DNA of 64,000 nucleotides from positions 1 through 64,000 of the forward strand of contig UQCM01000006.1 in NCBI GenBank assembly GCA_900539525.1, written 5' to 3'. The notes beneath the pieces were generated by a model that had not been told where the DNA came from, searched no databases, and worked only from the letters and a program-made list of their open reading frames with translations. Both the position numbers and the translations under genes were made by a program. This document shows positions 1 through 9,051 of the stretch, piece after piece. Positions within the stretch are counted from its first letter, which is position 1; the number at the start of each line of letters is the position of its first letter. This DNA comes from an uncultured Blautia sp. Lineage in GTDB: Bacteria; Bacillota; Clostridia; Lachnospirales; Lachnospiraceae.

Positions 1-65
1 AATATATTGAAAAAATCCTTGATTTTCAAGGAAAAAAGACTTGACTAAATAGGGAGAGGATACTT

Positions 66-2783
66 ATGGAGCACCTGCGCTGTGTGGTGGAGCGAATTAC
101 ATATCAAAATGCAGAGAACGGCTACACGGTGCTGAAGTGCGCCGTGAAGCACTACAATGACCTGGTGACGGTTGTGGGAATCATGCCGGATACGCATGTG
201 GGGTCGGTGCTGGCACTGGAGGGCTTCTGGAAAATGGATGCCAAGTACGGCAGGCAGTTTTCGGTGGAGAAGTTTGAGGAGACGCTTCCGGCGACGGTCT
301 ATGGCATTGAAAAATATCTCGGTTCCGGGCTGATCAAAGGGGTCGGGCCTAAGTTTGCCAGGCGGATCGTGGAGAAGTTCGGGAAGGATACGCTGGATGT
401 GATTGAGGAGCATCCGGATTCGCTGATTGAAGTGGAAGGGATCGGAAAGGTTCGCGTGGAGCGCATTAAGAACAGCTGGCAGGAGCAGAAGGAGATCAAG
501 AATATCATGCTGTTTCTCCAGAGCCATGAGGTCAGTACTTCCCATGCCACGAAGATTTTCAAGACGTATGGCAGTGAGAGTATTCAGATCGTTAAGGAGA
601 ATCCCTACCGTCTGGCAGATGATATCTGGGGGATCGGATTTAAGACCGCGGATTCTATTGCGGATAAGATGGGGATCGGGAAGGGAAAATTTATCCGGCT
701 GCGAAGCGGGATTCTTTATACATTGAATAAACTGGCGGAGAACGGCCATTGCTATGCCATCCGGGAGCAGCTGATCGAAACGGCTATGGAGCTTCTGGGG
801 GTGGAGGATCCGGAGCTGGAGATCACACTGGATGAGATGATCCGTACCGGGGATGTGATCAAAGAGGAGGAGGCGATTTATCTGCCGCCTTTTTATTTCT
901 CGGAAACCGGGTGCGCGAAGCGCATGATCCGTCTCCTGGAGACAGGAAGGAAGGTCAGGGTGGATCCGGATGAGATTCTGCAGAAAGTGATCGGCCGGTC
1001 GGAGATTTCCTATGATGAGATTCAGCTGGAAGCGGTCCGGACGGCGGTTTCTTCCAAAGTGATGGTGCTGACCGGCGGTCCCGGAACCGGGAAGACTACG
1101 ACAACGATGGGTATCATATCCGCATATCAAATGGCGGGATGCCGGATCCTGCTGGCGGCACCTACGGGAAGGGCGGCAAAGCGGATGTCGGAGGCCACCG
1201 GGATGGAGGCAAAGACGATCCACCGGCTGCTGGAGTTCAAGCCCCCGGAGGGGTATCAGAAGAATGAGGAGAAGCCGCTGGAAGGGGATGTGCTGATCCT
1301 GGATGAATGTTCTATGGTGGATGTGATGCTCATGTACAACCTGCTAAAGGCGATGCCGGAGCACATGTCCCTGATCCTGGTGGGAGATACGGATCAGCTG
1401 CCCAGTGTGGGCGCGGGAAATGTACTGAAGGATATCATTGATTCCGGGCGGATCCCGGTGGTGCGTCTGACCAGGATCTTCCGGCAGGCACAGGGAAGCC
1501 GGATCATTATGAATGCGCATCGGATCAACAGGGGGGAAGCCATTGACATGCGCGGCGGGAAAGATGCGGATTTCTTTTTTGCCGGGAAGGAGAGCAATGA
1601 AGAGGTAGTGGAAACTCTGGTAAGATATTGTACGCAGAATCTTCCACGGTATTATCATGTGGATGCCTTCCGGGATATCCAGGTGCTGACTCCCATGCAG
1701 AGGGGGATCTGCGGTGCGGCGAATTTGAATCAGGTGCTGCAGGAAGCGATGAATCCGTCAAAGATTTTCCTTCGTCGGGGAGGCACCCAGTACCGGCTCC
1801 ATGATAAGGTGATGCAGATCCGGAATGATTATGATAAGGAAGTGTTTAACGGAGATATTGGTACCGTTTCAAAGGTAGATATGGAGGAACGGGAGCTGAC
1901 CGTGGATTTTGACGGCAGGGATGTGGTGTACGATGTGACGGAGCTTGATGAGCTGGTGCTGGCTTATGCGGTTACGATCCACAAGGCTCAGGGAAGTGAA
2001 TATCCCATTGTCGTCATGCCCTTTACCATGAGCCATTTTGTCATGCTTCAGCGCAACCTTCTCTATACCGGTGTGACGAGGGCAAAGAAGATCCTTGTCC
2101 TGATCGGAGAAAGGAAAGCGGTTTTCTATGCCATTAAGAATGAGACAACCACAGACCGGAATACCCGGCTGGCAGAACGCCTGAAGACGGGAAGCCGGGA
2201 ATCGCAGCTTGTGGAGGCGGAATTAAGGAAGGAAGTCGAGAATCAGGCAGTGACGGGACAGCCGGCAATGGGAGAGTCAGGCGGTGCATTTACGGATTCT
2301 GCCGGCAGGCAGCCTGTCAGAAAAAAGGAGAAGATGATCACTTACAAGGGGGGTGTGCAGCCGTCCATGGTTTCGGAAACGCCTGCCGCATATGAGGGGA
2401 ATCTGTGGAAGCGCTTGTCCCAGTCAAAGTTCAGGAGCAGTTTTTCCCTGAAGTCCAATGACCGTTATTATGTGGCAGAAAAGGGAATGGATACGGTCCG
2501 CACTCATGCAAGGGAGTTTGTGCAGAACAGGCTGGCTCCGGCCCATCCCCGTAATGATGGAAAGCAGACGCCCATGCGCGGCCATCCGGTCTTTGTGGCC
2601 CAGCATGCCACAGCTACTTGCTGCAGAGGGTGTCTGGAGAAATGGCATCATATTCCTCAGGGACGGGAAATGACCGAAAAGGAGCAGGAGTATGTGGTGG
2701 ATATCATCATGGAATGGGTGGAACGTCAGATGAAAATGTGGAAAAGTAGTGTCATATCGTCACCGGATGTGGAAAGTACATAG
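66..2783 (+). CDS. recD2: RecD2-type SF1B DNA helicase fused to a DUF4186 domain
   Basis: ATP-dependent 5'-3' DNA helicase of the RecD2 family, acting in DNA repair in the cytoplasm without RecBC. The N-terminal part has the helix-hairpin-helix region (GSGLIKGVGPKFARRIVEKF). Walker A (GGPGTGKTTT) lies near residues 337-346, followed by LILDECSMVD, the GDTDQLPSVGAGN motif and the C-terminal helicase motif YAVTIHKAQGSEYP. The start has an RBS (GGGAGAGGA). RecD2 proteins usually end near residue 720-750. This one is 905 aa: after a poorly conserved linker, residues about 779-890 match DUF4186 (NDGKQTPMRGHPVF, then HATATCCRGCLEKWH), normally a small stand-alone protein of unknown function. The reading frame is continuous across the junction. 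Family recognition is from memory of the motifs. Confidence 0.92.
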   Translation: MEHLRCVVERITYQNAENGYTVLKCAVKHYNDLVTVVGIMPDTHVGSVLALEGFWKMDAKYGRQFSVEKFEETLPATVYGIEKYLGSGLIKGVGPKFARRIVEKFGKDTLDVIEEHPDSLIEVEGIGKVRVERIKNSWQEQKEIKNIMLFLQSHEVSTSHATKIFKTYGSESIQIVKENPYRLADDIWGIGFKTADSIADKMGIGKGKFIRLRSGILYTLNKLAENGHCYAIREQLIETAMELLGVEDPELEITLDEMIRTGDVIKEEEAIYLPPFYFSETGCAKRMIRLLETGRKVRVDPDEILQKVIGRSEISYDEIQLEAVRTAVSSKVMVLTGGPGTGKTTTTMGIISAYQMAGCRILLAAPTGRAAKRMSEATGMEAKTIHRLLEFKPPEGYQKNEEKPLEGDVLILDECSMVDVMLMYNLLKAMPEHMSLILVGDTDQLPSVGAGNVLKDIIDSGRIPVVRLTRIFRQAQGSRIIMNAHRINRGEAIDMRGGKDADFFFAGKESNEEVVETLVRYCTQNLPRYYHVDAFRDIQVLTPMQRGICGAANLNQVLQEAMNPSKIFLRRGGTQYRLHDKVMQIRNDYDKEVFNGDIGTVSKVDMEERELTVDFDGRDVVYDVTELDELVLAYAVTIHKAQGSEYPIVVMPFTMSHFVMLQRNLLYTGVTRAKKILVLIGERKAVFYAIKNETTTDRNTRLAERLKTGSRESQLVEAELRKEVENQAVTGQPAMGESGGAFTDSAGRQPVRKKEKMITYKGGVQPSMVSETPAAYEGNLWKRLSQSKFRSSFSLKSNDRYYVAEKGMDTVRTHAREFVQNRLAPAHPRNDGKQTPMRGHPVFVAQHATATCCRGCLEKWHHIPQGREMTEKEQEYVVDIIMEWVERQMKMWKSSVISSPDVEST

Positions 2784-2802
2784 AATTTTGGAGGTGATAC
2801 TG

Positions 2803-3006
2803 GTGAAATCAAAAAGATATGCTGTCGTAGATGAAAAGAGATGTGTAGCTTGTGGAGAATGTGCTTTTTCCTGCCGGAAAAGTGCTGTTTCAGTTAAAGC
2901 CGGATGCTTTGCATTTGTTGACAGGGATAAGTGTGTCGGATGTGGATTATGCAGTAAGAGCTGTCCTGCCGGATGCATTTCATTAATTGGGAGAGAGGAT
3001 GTATAA
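2803..3006 (+). CDS. Small 2[4Fe-4S] ferredoxin
   Basis: Short ferredoxin-like electron carrier with two CxxCxxCxxxC clusters (CVACGECAFSC and CVGCGLCSKSC), expected to hold two [4Fe-4S] centres. The GTG at 2803 is preferred over an upstream ATG at 2749, because GGAGGTGAT lies just before it and the upstream ATG would be inside recD2. That gives 67 aa. It ends two bases before the next gene, a membrane iron-sulfur protein, so the two are probably co-translated and may pass electrons to each other. The physiological partner is unknown. Confidence 0.85.
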   Translation: MKSKRYAVVDEKRCVACGECAFSCRKSAVSVKAGCFAFVDRDKCVGCGLCSKSCPAGCISLIGREDV

Positions 3007-3008
3007 CT

Positions 3009-3590
3009 ATGCATAAGAAATGGTATGATTATCTGTGGATCTGGTCGATCCTGTATTTTACTCTTGGATTTTTTAATATCCTGTTTGCGTGGCTTGGAAT
3101 GATTGATTTTTTAGTGCCGCTGCTGTTTGCTTTTATTGGTGGAAATAAGGGATTCTGTAATCGTTATTGCGGACGGGGGCAGCTTTTGCGCAAGGTTGGA
3201 AGCGACTGGAAATGTTCAAGAAACAAACCGACACCCAAATGGATGTCGTCAAAATGGTTCCGATATGGATTTTTAATTTTTTTCCTGACGATGTTTGGGA
3301 ATATTGTATTTCAGACCTATCTTGTAGGCGCTGGTGCAGCATCCTTAAAAGAAGCAGTTAAGTTGTTCTGGACATTTAAGGTGCCGTGGGGATGGGCGTA
3401 TTCTGCAGGTATGGTATCTGACTGGATCGCACAGTTCAGCTTTGGTTTTTACAGTCTGATGCTGACATCCACCCTGATAGGCCTGATCGTGATGGCTCTT
3501 TATAAGCCAAGGAGCTGGTGTGCCTTCTGCCCGATGGGGACGATGACTCAGGGAATCTGCAAGTTAAAACATCATGGAAAGAACATATAA
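3009..3590 (+). CDS. Membrane 4Fe-4S protein (NapH/NosR-like)
   Basis: Integral membrane protein of 193 aa with about four or five hydrophobic segments and two cysteine motifs facing the same side (CNRYCGRGQ and CAFCPMGTMTQ), as in the 4Fe-4S binding region of NapH/NosR-type proteins. I chose ATG 3009 (MHKKWYDYLW), two bases after the ferredoxin stop. The pair resembles a small membrane electron-transfer unit, but it lacks the FMN-binding and reductase subunits of NosR or Rnf. A strong terminator follows at 3598. Function beyond electron transfer cannot be read from the sequence. Confidence 0.75.
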   Translation: MHKKWYDYLWIWSILYFTLGFFNILFAWLGMIDFLVPLLFAFIGGNKGFCNRYCGRGQLLRKVGSDWKCSRNKPTPKWMSSKWFRYGFLIFFLTMFGNIVFQTYLVGAGAASLKEAVKLFWTFKVPWGWAYSAGMVSDWIAQFSFGFYSLMLTSTLIGLIVMALYKPRSWCAFCPMGTMTQGICKLKHHGKNI

Positions 3591-3597
3591 TATCAAT

Positions 3598-3626
3598 GCC
3601 CCGGTTCGGCTGAACCGGGGCGTTTT
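3598..3626 (+). terminator. Rho-independent terminator
   Basis: Stem CCCCGGTTC/GAACCGGGG with a short loop, followed by GTTTT. It ends the ferredoxin/membrane iron-sulfur pair and fuses at its 3' side into a MITE-family repeat. Confidence 0.85.
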
Positions 3627-3743
3627 GTGAGTGTAGCGTAGCGAAAGTCACGTAAAAACCCGAGAGTAGCAGTGCGATATGATGCAGAATGCATCATATC
3701 TGTGCATCGCGGAGCGTGTTACTGATCAGGAGTGAACAGTAAC
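3627..3743 (+). repeat. Truncated copy of the GTTACTG MITE-like repeat
   Basis: About 117 bases closely match the reverse complement of the complete element at 29044-29199: GTGAGTGTAGCGTAGCGAAA, the internal palindrome around GATGCAGAATGCATCATATC, and an end at AGTGAACAGTAAC. The other terminus has been replaced by the terminator at 3598. It lies in the 195-base non-coding stretch before the cobalamin-riboswitch promoter. Confidence 0.8.
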
Positions 3744-3784
3744 TAATTTCCGTGACCATAAATGCAAAAATCTGACAGGAATTG

Positions 3785-3813
3785 TTGACAGCGTCGAAAA
3801 AAAGAAATACAAT
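3785..3813 (+). promoter_or_regulatory. SigmaA-type promoter of the cobalamin operon
   Basis: TTGACA at 3785-3790, a 17-base spacer, and TACAAT at 3808-3813. It places the transcription start near 3820, just upstream of the riboswitch aptamer. Confidence 0.85.
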
Positions 3814-3832
3814 GAAAAAAACAAATCAATAA

Positions 3833-3999
3833 ATCCTTATGGTGAAGCACAAGTTGTGTGGAGTAAAAAGGGAACCCGGTGAGAATCCGGGACAGTCACC
3901 ACTACTGTATTGCGGACGAAAAAGCAGATGCCATTGAAAGGAATTTCGAGAAGGCGCTTTGGAGGATGAAGCTAAGTCAGGAGACCTGCCATATTGGAT
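3833..3999 (+). promoter_or_regulatory. Cobalamin (adenosylcobalamin-class) riboswitch
   Basis: The B12 box AGTCAGGAGACCTGCCAT at 3975-3992 is intact. The conserved core GGTGAGAATCCGGGACAGTC and CACTACTGTA lies upstream. P1 can be drawn between ATCC/TATGG (3833-3842) and CCATA/GGAT (3989-3999). Cobalamin riboswitches switch genes off when cobalamin is bound. This one sits between a consensus promoter and the LRR/transcobalamin-like/ECF gene series, and so predicts that the series is for corrinoid uptake. Confidence 0.93.
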
Positions 4000-4010
4000 C
4001 AGGAAGTAAT

Positions 4011-4041
4011 ATTTCTCGGGTGAGAGAAATGTGCTTTTTTT
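4011..4041 (+). terminator. Riboswitch expression-platform terminator
   Basis: ATTTCTC/GAGAAAT stem with a six-base loop, then GTGCTTTTTTT. It lies directly 3' of the B12 box, as expected for control by transcription termination. The stem is short and AT-rich, so translational control of the GTG at 4093 is also possible. Confidence 0.65.
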
Positions 4042-4092
4042 GTTGCCAAAAAACGGTGACAAAGGGAAAGGAAAACCGGAAAGGAGTAGACC

Positions 4093-4950
4093 GTGCGTTA
4101 CAGACTGGATGAAAAGAAATGGCATGATTTACAGCTTTCCACAAGAGCAATCACAAAAAAGCAGGTGGGCGGACGAAATCAGGAGCAGTTTCTGATACCG
4201 GATGAATATCTATTTATCGGGAATAAGGCTTTTAAAAATATGACAAAGCTTCGGGAGGTCAGACTGCCGGAAAAATGCAGGATCATCGGCCGGGAGGCAT
4301 TTGAGAATTGTTGTATCAGGGAGGAACTCGTGCTGCCGGAGTCCGTGTCCGTCATAGGAGAAGGTGCATTTGCGCGCAATCTGGAGCTTCAGCGTGTGCA
4401 TATCCGGAAGAATCTTAAGATTCTGGGAGAAGGCGCATTTAAAGAATGCAGACATCTTCAGACGGTATTGATCGATCCGGATGCACTGCTTCCGGAGCTG
4501 GGGGACTGCGCGTTTGATTGCTGTACACAGCTTAGAGAAATCATTCTTCCGGAACATTTAGAGAGGATCGGTCGAAGGACATTTTACCGATGTAAATCTC
4601 TGACTCAAATACAGATACCGGAATCCGTGAAAAAAATAGGGACAGAAGCCTTTTATTTCACGGCGCTGGAAGAACTGCATTTACCTGAGCATCTTGTGGA
4701 GCTGGAAGAAGCGGCATTTTTTAAATGTACGATGTTAAAGACAGTTAAGATACCGGAAAGTGTAAAACGGATCGGGAAGTGGGTGTTCCATGGATGTAAC
4801 CGTTTGCAGACATTGGAGATTCTTCATGAACCCGATGAGATCGGTGACTGGATCATCAATCGATCGGCAAAGATCAGATGCAGAAAGGGAGGAAAGGTAG
4901 AAGCGTACTGCCGGAAATTTGGTTTTGATACGGAGTTTACAGATATATGA
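4093..4950 (+). CDS. BspA-type leucine-rich repeat protein (LRR_5)
   Basis: A 285-aa protein made almost entirely of about eight BspA/LRR_5 repeats of roughly 23 residues with the pattern I-P-x-S-V-x-x-I-G-x-x-A-F-x-x-C (for example IPESVKKIGTEAFYFTALEE). The GTG start is set by AAAGGAG six bases upstream. There is no signal peptide, membrane anchor or sorting signal, which is unusual because most BspA-LRR proteins of gut Firmicutes are secreted. It is the first gene after the cobalamin riboswitch and precedes the large transcobalamin-like surface proteins. A role in that system, perhaps protein-protein contact, is inference from position only. Confidence 0.85.
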   Translation: MRYRLDEKKWHDLQLSTRAITKKQVGGRNQEQFLIPDEYLFIGNKAFKNMTKLREVRLPEKCRIIGREAFENCCIREELVLPESVSVIGEGAFARNLELQRVHIRKNLKILGEGAFKECRHLQTVLIDPDALLPELGDCAFDCCTQLREIILPEHLERIGRRTFYRCKSLTQIQIPESVKKIGTEAFYFTALEELHLPEHLVELEEAAFFKCTMLKTVKIPESVKRIGKWVFHGCNRLQTLEILHEPDEIGDWIINRSAKIRCRKGGKVEAYCRKFGFDTEFTDI

Positions 4951-5074
4951 GATTCCAGACGGGAGGAGGGTCGGAAGCATTCAATACAGCAGGGAAACCA
5001 GAAAAACGGTGGAAGCCACATGAAACAGCAGATTTTTCTGTGCGGCTTCTGCCGGGGAAATGAGGAGGATTCAG

Positions 5075-8000
5075 ATGAATAAGAAAAATAAGTTTTTAAA
5101 GAAAATGCTGTGCATAGTTTTTGCACTGTGCATGGTGATCCCGCAGTTTTCAGTGACAGGTATCATAGCGCGGGCGGCAGACCCCAGATATTATACGGTT
5201 GAGAAATACGATGCGGACGGAAACGGAACGATGATGGTTCTGCCGACGAAATCGACGGACTGGTCAGGAAGTTATGGCGATTCTTTTGTTAAGTCACTTC
5301 TGGGAGACAGCATCCGGATATCGGATGGAGTGGTCACCGGCATCAAAGATGACAGCCGGGAAGACGGATGGCTGGATAACGGCGATCTGGGTGAGGGTTC
5401 CAGATGGATCGTGGCTGTCTGGCAATACAGTCAATATAAGGATCCGCAGTACTACAGCGAATGCTTTGATGATACCAGTTATTTTTATTCCAGGAATGCA
5501 AGAGTGATCCGGTTCATGTATGTACCGGGCGGAGATTATGACAAAGCGGGTATTACAACAGAGGGCGCAGGCTACGGTACGGTAGGAAAAATCAAAGTGG
5601 GTAAGGATGATCTGATCCAGACCTTATCTGAATATGACGGAACGACTCTGGGAGGCAACCGTAAAAAAGCCTACGATGCAGGGATTGCCATGATCCTGAA
5701 TACGAAGGATGCCACAGAGGAAGCGGTCGCACAGGCGAACGAGAACATGAAGAATGCTTCGGATTCTGCCACCAGTGTTACCCTTTCCGCAGAAACCCTG
5801 GAAATCTATGAGGGACAGAAGGCGACACTGGATGCCACGCTGGAGCCCGGCGGCAGCACAGACAAGCTGACCTGGACCTCTTCGGATGATACGGTCGTTA
5901 CAGTGGAAGACGGCGTTGTGAAGGGCAGGAAGGACGGTACGGCTACGATAACTGTGACAGCGGAGAATCCGGAGGTGACAGACAGTGCAGAAGTAACCGT
6001 AAAGGAGATCCAGAGCCTCTATATCACCAACATGGGGGCTTCTGACACGATCGCAGCCGAGACAGAAGAACTGAATCTGATGGCATGCACAGAACCGGAG
6101 GGGATTGAAAATCTGGACTGGCAGTGGAGTGTCGATGATGATACGATCGCTGAAGTGACACCGGCAGAAGGAAATGAGTATCTGGCCGCTGTAAGAGGTA
6201 AAAAAGAGGGTACGACGAAGATCATCGTGTCACTCGGATCAAAAACATCAGAATTTGAAGTGCATGTAACACCATATAATGGTCCTTACGTTTATTTTGA
6301 TTATGCAGATGAGACAAAAGAGGATCAGCTGCCGGATGAAAATGGCACCATCACTCTGACCTGCCTGGATGAAGGAAGTTTTGTAGTAGGCAGACCAAAT
6401 GGTACTACGACCTGGAGCGGCGGAAGTGCATTTGTACCATCCATCGCAGGCGGTGATGATCTGCAGTACTGGAGCTTTATCAATAAAGAAACCGGAAAGT
6501 GGTCTCCATGGGACGTCAGAGATCTGAATATAACGGTAGATTCCGGCGGATGGAGCAGATCCTTTACCGTAAAATGCGTTTCCAGCGGGATTACAGAACT
6601 GAAAACCTATGTGGGTGAAAAGGAAGTTACGGTAGATGAGCCCTATGTAACAGAGGGAACCATCAGAGGTGTTCCTGTTGCTGTAAAAGGCAAAAATGCG
6701 GAGAATGAGTGGGTAGATATTCCACAGCAGGCTCTGCACTATACGACCAGTGATTCGACTTATAATTTCCGGTGGACAGGCAATCAGATGAGCATTTCCA
6801 GCGGAGGACAGGCAACCATGTCCGTCTTTATGCGGGATGACTGGAATGTTAAGCAGCAGTTCCTTGCAAAGTGTACTTATCAGCCTCTGACGGGATTTCA
6901 GATCACAACACCGGAGACCTTTACGATCACAGGTGAGAAGGATTTCATGACCGGAAATTATTACGGGCTGCAGCTGTATAGTGATAATCTGAAGATTGAA
7001 TATACTCCTGCAAGTGCAACAAATAAAGAGCTGACCTGGGAAGCACTGACTCCGGATATTGCCTTCTATACAACACAGCACAATTCCGGTATTGTTCCGA
7101 AAAGAGCCGGTACAGCGAAGTTCAGAGTTACCAGTAACGATAACCCTTCCCTCACACAGGAAGTAACAGTCAAATTTGTATATCAGACGCCTCTGACCCA
7201 GGTGTCTCTGGAGAAAACCTCCTATGATATGAAGGTGGGAGATACGGAAGCTCTGAATCTTGTCACAACACCTTCTGATGCCACCAGTTCCGACTTTGAC
7301 TGGAGTTACAGCGAGGATGGCATTGCAGCTGTGAATGGCAGAACCATTGTTGCAAAAAAGGCAGGCACGGTCACCGTGACCGGTACTCCTTATGATACAT
7401 CAGGAGGATGCGGCTCCATTACATTTACTGTAAACGTAACAGAAGGCACCGTGGAAGCGGATGATCCGATGCCTGTAGTAAAGGCAGGGATCGCCCATGG
7501 ACTTTCTTATCTGGAAAATCAGAGTGTTACAAAATACGGAGATGAGTGGAATATCTTTACGATCCTTCGTGCAGGCGGCACGATCTCCGAAGCGGATCAG
7601 GAGACTTATCTGAACAACGCAGAAACGGCATTGAAAGAAGGACTGAGACAGCCCACCGATTATGTGAGGGTCATCCTGACCCTGGGGGTTATGGGGGAGG
7701 ATCCGGAAGATTTCCGCGGCATGAATCTTATTGAGAAGATCTATAACTGGAAGGATCTGGACGAGCTGACCTCCAACCAGATCTCCTGGACCCTACTTGC
7801 CCTTGACAGCAGACATTATAGCGTTCCGGAAGAGGCAAAATGGAGCAGAGACAGCCTGATCGAAATGCTGCTTCTTTTCCAGGATGAGAGCGGCGGATTT
7901 ACCCTGACGGATACGACGGATGTGGATATGACCGGAATGATCATGCAGGCGCTGGCTCCTTACAGGACGGAGCAATACCCGAAGGTACAGGCTGCCTTTG

Positions 8001-8965
8001 AAAAGGCACTCACATGGCTTCAGGAGCAGATGACCACAGAAGCAGGTTTTGCGGCAAATAAAGCCTACAATGAAAACAGCTGTACAACCGCACAGGTGCT
8101 CACCGCATTGTCTGTAGCCGGGCTGGATGCAGTAGATGGAGCGAATGGATTTACGATCGGTAAGAAGAATATGATCACAAACCTGTGGAGCTATAAAGCG
8201 GCAGAAGGTTTCTACTGGGATCACGCAACAGATACAACGGCAAATGCAATGGGAACACAGCAGACGACCTATGCGCTGGAAGCCTATCGCCGTTTTGCGG
8301 AGAAAGAAAAATCTCTGTATGACCTGACGGATGTAAATCCGGTAATTGAAGAAGAAAACAATTTCGCAAAAGCAGCAGAATACTTTTCAAAGAAACTGGA
8401 GACATTGTCTGAAACAGAGAAACTGACGCTTACGGACAAAGCGGCTGTTGAGGCTCTCCGCAAAGAATATGAAGCTCTTCCGGAGGAGGTAAAGGCACTT
8501 GTCAGCAAAGAAGTGACAGACAGGCTGGCGGCTGCAGAAGCACAGATCCGGAAGCTGGAGGAAGAAGCAGCCGACAATAAAGATACTCCGGAGACGGATA
8601 AAACAGAAAACAAAGATACTCCGGAAACGGATAAAACAGTAACCACTCCTCCGACGAGTGGAACGACAGAGGTGAAACTTGCAAAGCCGGTGGTTTCTGT
8701 AAAGAATAAGGCCGGTAAACACGCTGTTATTACATGGAAAAAGGTAAGCGGTGCAAACGGCTATGTTGTATACCGCGCAACAAAGAAAAACGGCAAATAC
8801 CGGGCGATCAAAACCATCCGCTCCGGGAAAACCGTAAAATATACAAACAGTAAGCTGAAGAAAGGCAGGGTCTATTACTATAAAATAAGAGCTTACCGAA
8901 AGGTGGATAACAGGAAGGTTTACAGCGCATATTCCAAAGTGAGAACCGTGAAGATTAAAAAGTAG
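5075..8965 (+). CDS. Giant surface protein with Big_2 repeats and a transcobalamin-like alpha/alpha domain
   Basis: 1296-aa exported protein. ATG 5075 is chosen because GAGGAGGA precedes it. The signal peptide is MNKKNKFLKKMLCIVFALCM with cleavage near ARA-AD. Residues 30-230 are a domain I do not recognise. From about 234, several bacterial Ig-like (Big_2) modules follow. Residues about 801-1087 form an alpha/alpha barrel of the prenyltransferase/terpenoid-cyclase/transcobalamin type (DVDMTGMIMQALAPY; NSCTTAQVLTALSVAGLDA). After a Lys/Glu/Thr-rich linker comes a C-terminal fibronectin III-like domain (about 1199-1296). No LPXTG or terminal membrane helix is visible, so attachment is unclear. 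With the cobalamin riboswitch upstream and the paralogue downstream, I infer extracellular corrinoid binding; binding itself is not shown. Confidence 0.85.
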   Translation: MNKKNKFLKKMLCIVFALCMVIPQFSVTGIIARAADPRYYTVEKYDADGNGTMMVLPTKSTDWSGSYGDSFVKSLLGDSIRISDGVVTGIKDDSREDGWLDNGDLGEGSRWIVAVWQYSQYKDPQYYSECFDDTSYFYSRNARVIRFMYVPGGDYDKAGITTEGAGYGTVGKIKVGKDDLIQTLSEYDGTTLGGNRKKAYDAGIAMILNTKDATEEAVAQANENMKNASDSATSVTLSAETLEIYEGQKATLDATLEPGGSTDKLTWTSSDDTVVTVEDGVVKGRKDGTATITVTAENPEVTDSAEVTVKEIQSLYITNMGASDTIAAETEELNLMACTEPEGIENLDWQWSVDDDTIAEVTPAEGNEYLAAVRGKKEGTTKIIVSLGSKTSEFEVHVTPYNGPYVYFDYADETKEDQLPDENGTITLTCLDEGSFVVGRPNGTTTWSGGSAFVPSIAGGDDLQYWSFINKETGKWSPWDVRDLNITVDSGGWSRSFTVKCVSSGITELKTYVGEKEVTVDEPYVTEGTIRGVPVAVKGKNAENEWVDIPQQALHYTTSDSTYNFRWTGNQMSISSGGQATMSVFMRDDWNVKQQFLAKCTYQPLTGFQITTPETFTITGEKDFMTGNYYGLQLYSDNLKIEYTPASATNKELTWEALTPDIAFYTTQHNSGIVPKRAGTAKFRVTSNDNPSLTQEVTVKFVYQTPLTQVSLEKTSYDMKVGDTEALNLVTTPSDATSSDFDWSYSEDGIAAVNGRTIVAKKAGTVTVTGTPYDTSGGCGSITFTVNVTEGTVEADDPMPVVKAGIAHGLSYLENQSVTKYGDEWNIFTILRAGGTISEADQETYLNNAETALKEGLRQPTDYVRVILTLGVMGEDPEDFRGMNLIEKIYNWKDLDELTSNQISWTLLALDSRHYSVPEEAKWSRDSLIEMLLLFQDESGGFTLTDTTDVDMTGMIMQALAPYRTEQYPKVQAAFEKALTWLQEQMTTEAGFAANKAYNENSCTTAQVLTALSVAGLDAVDGANGFTIGKKNMITNLWSYKAAEGFYWDHATDTTANAMGTQQTTYALEAYRRFAEKEKSLYDLTDVNPVIEEENNFAKAAEYFSKKLETLSETEKLTLTDKAAVEALRKEYEALPEEVKALVSKEVTDRLAAAEAQIRKLEEEAADNKDTPETDKTENKDTPETDKTVTTPPTSGTTEVKLAKPVVSVKNKAGKHAVITWKKVSGANGYVVYRATKKNGKYRAIKTIRSGKTVKYTNSKLKKGRVYYYKIRAYRKVDNRKVYSAYSKVRTVKIKK

Positions 8966-8976
8966 TATAACGGATA

Positions 8977-9015
8977 CTCAGAACAGCAGGCCACAGACCC
9001 GTCTGCTGTTCTGAG
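8977..9015 (+). repeat. Hairpin repeat, copy 1 (partner at 52035)
   Basis: Inverted arms CTCAGAACAGCAG/CTGCTGTTCTGAG around a loop ending CACAGACCC. The same hairpin with nearly identical loop recurs at 52035-52077. There is no T-run after it, so it is more likely a dispersed palindrome than a terminator, and it need not end the operon. Confidence 0.7.
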
Positions 9016-9051
9016 CAGTTTAAGAAAGGGTCTCCTTAGAGTCAGGAATGG

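Noticed and set aside
10..40. Hairpin TCCTTGATTTTCAAGGA near the left edge.
   Set aside because: It is followed by A, not T, on the plus strand; it could be a terminator only for a minus-strand transcript, for which there is no gene. Too little context at the window edge.
45..1223. Long open frame on the minus strand opposite recD2, and many similar long frames opposite other genes.
   Set aside because: They are antisense shadows: no ribosome site, no recognisable family and codon pattern set by the real gene.
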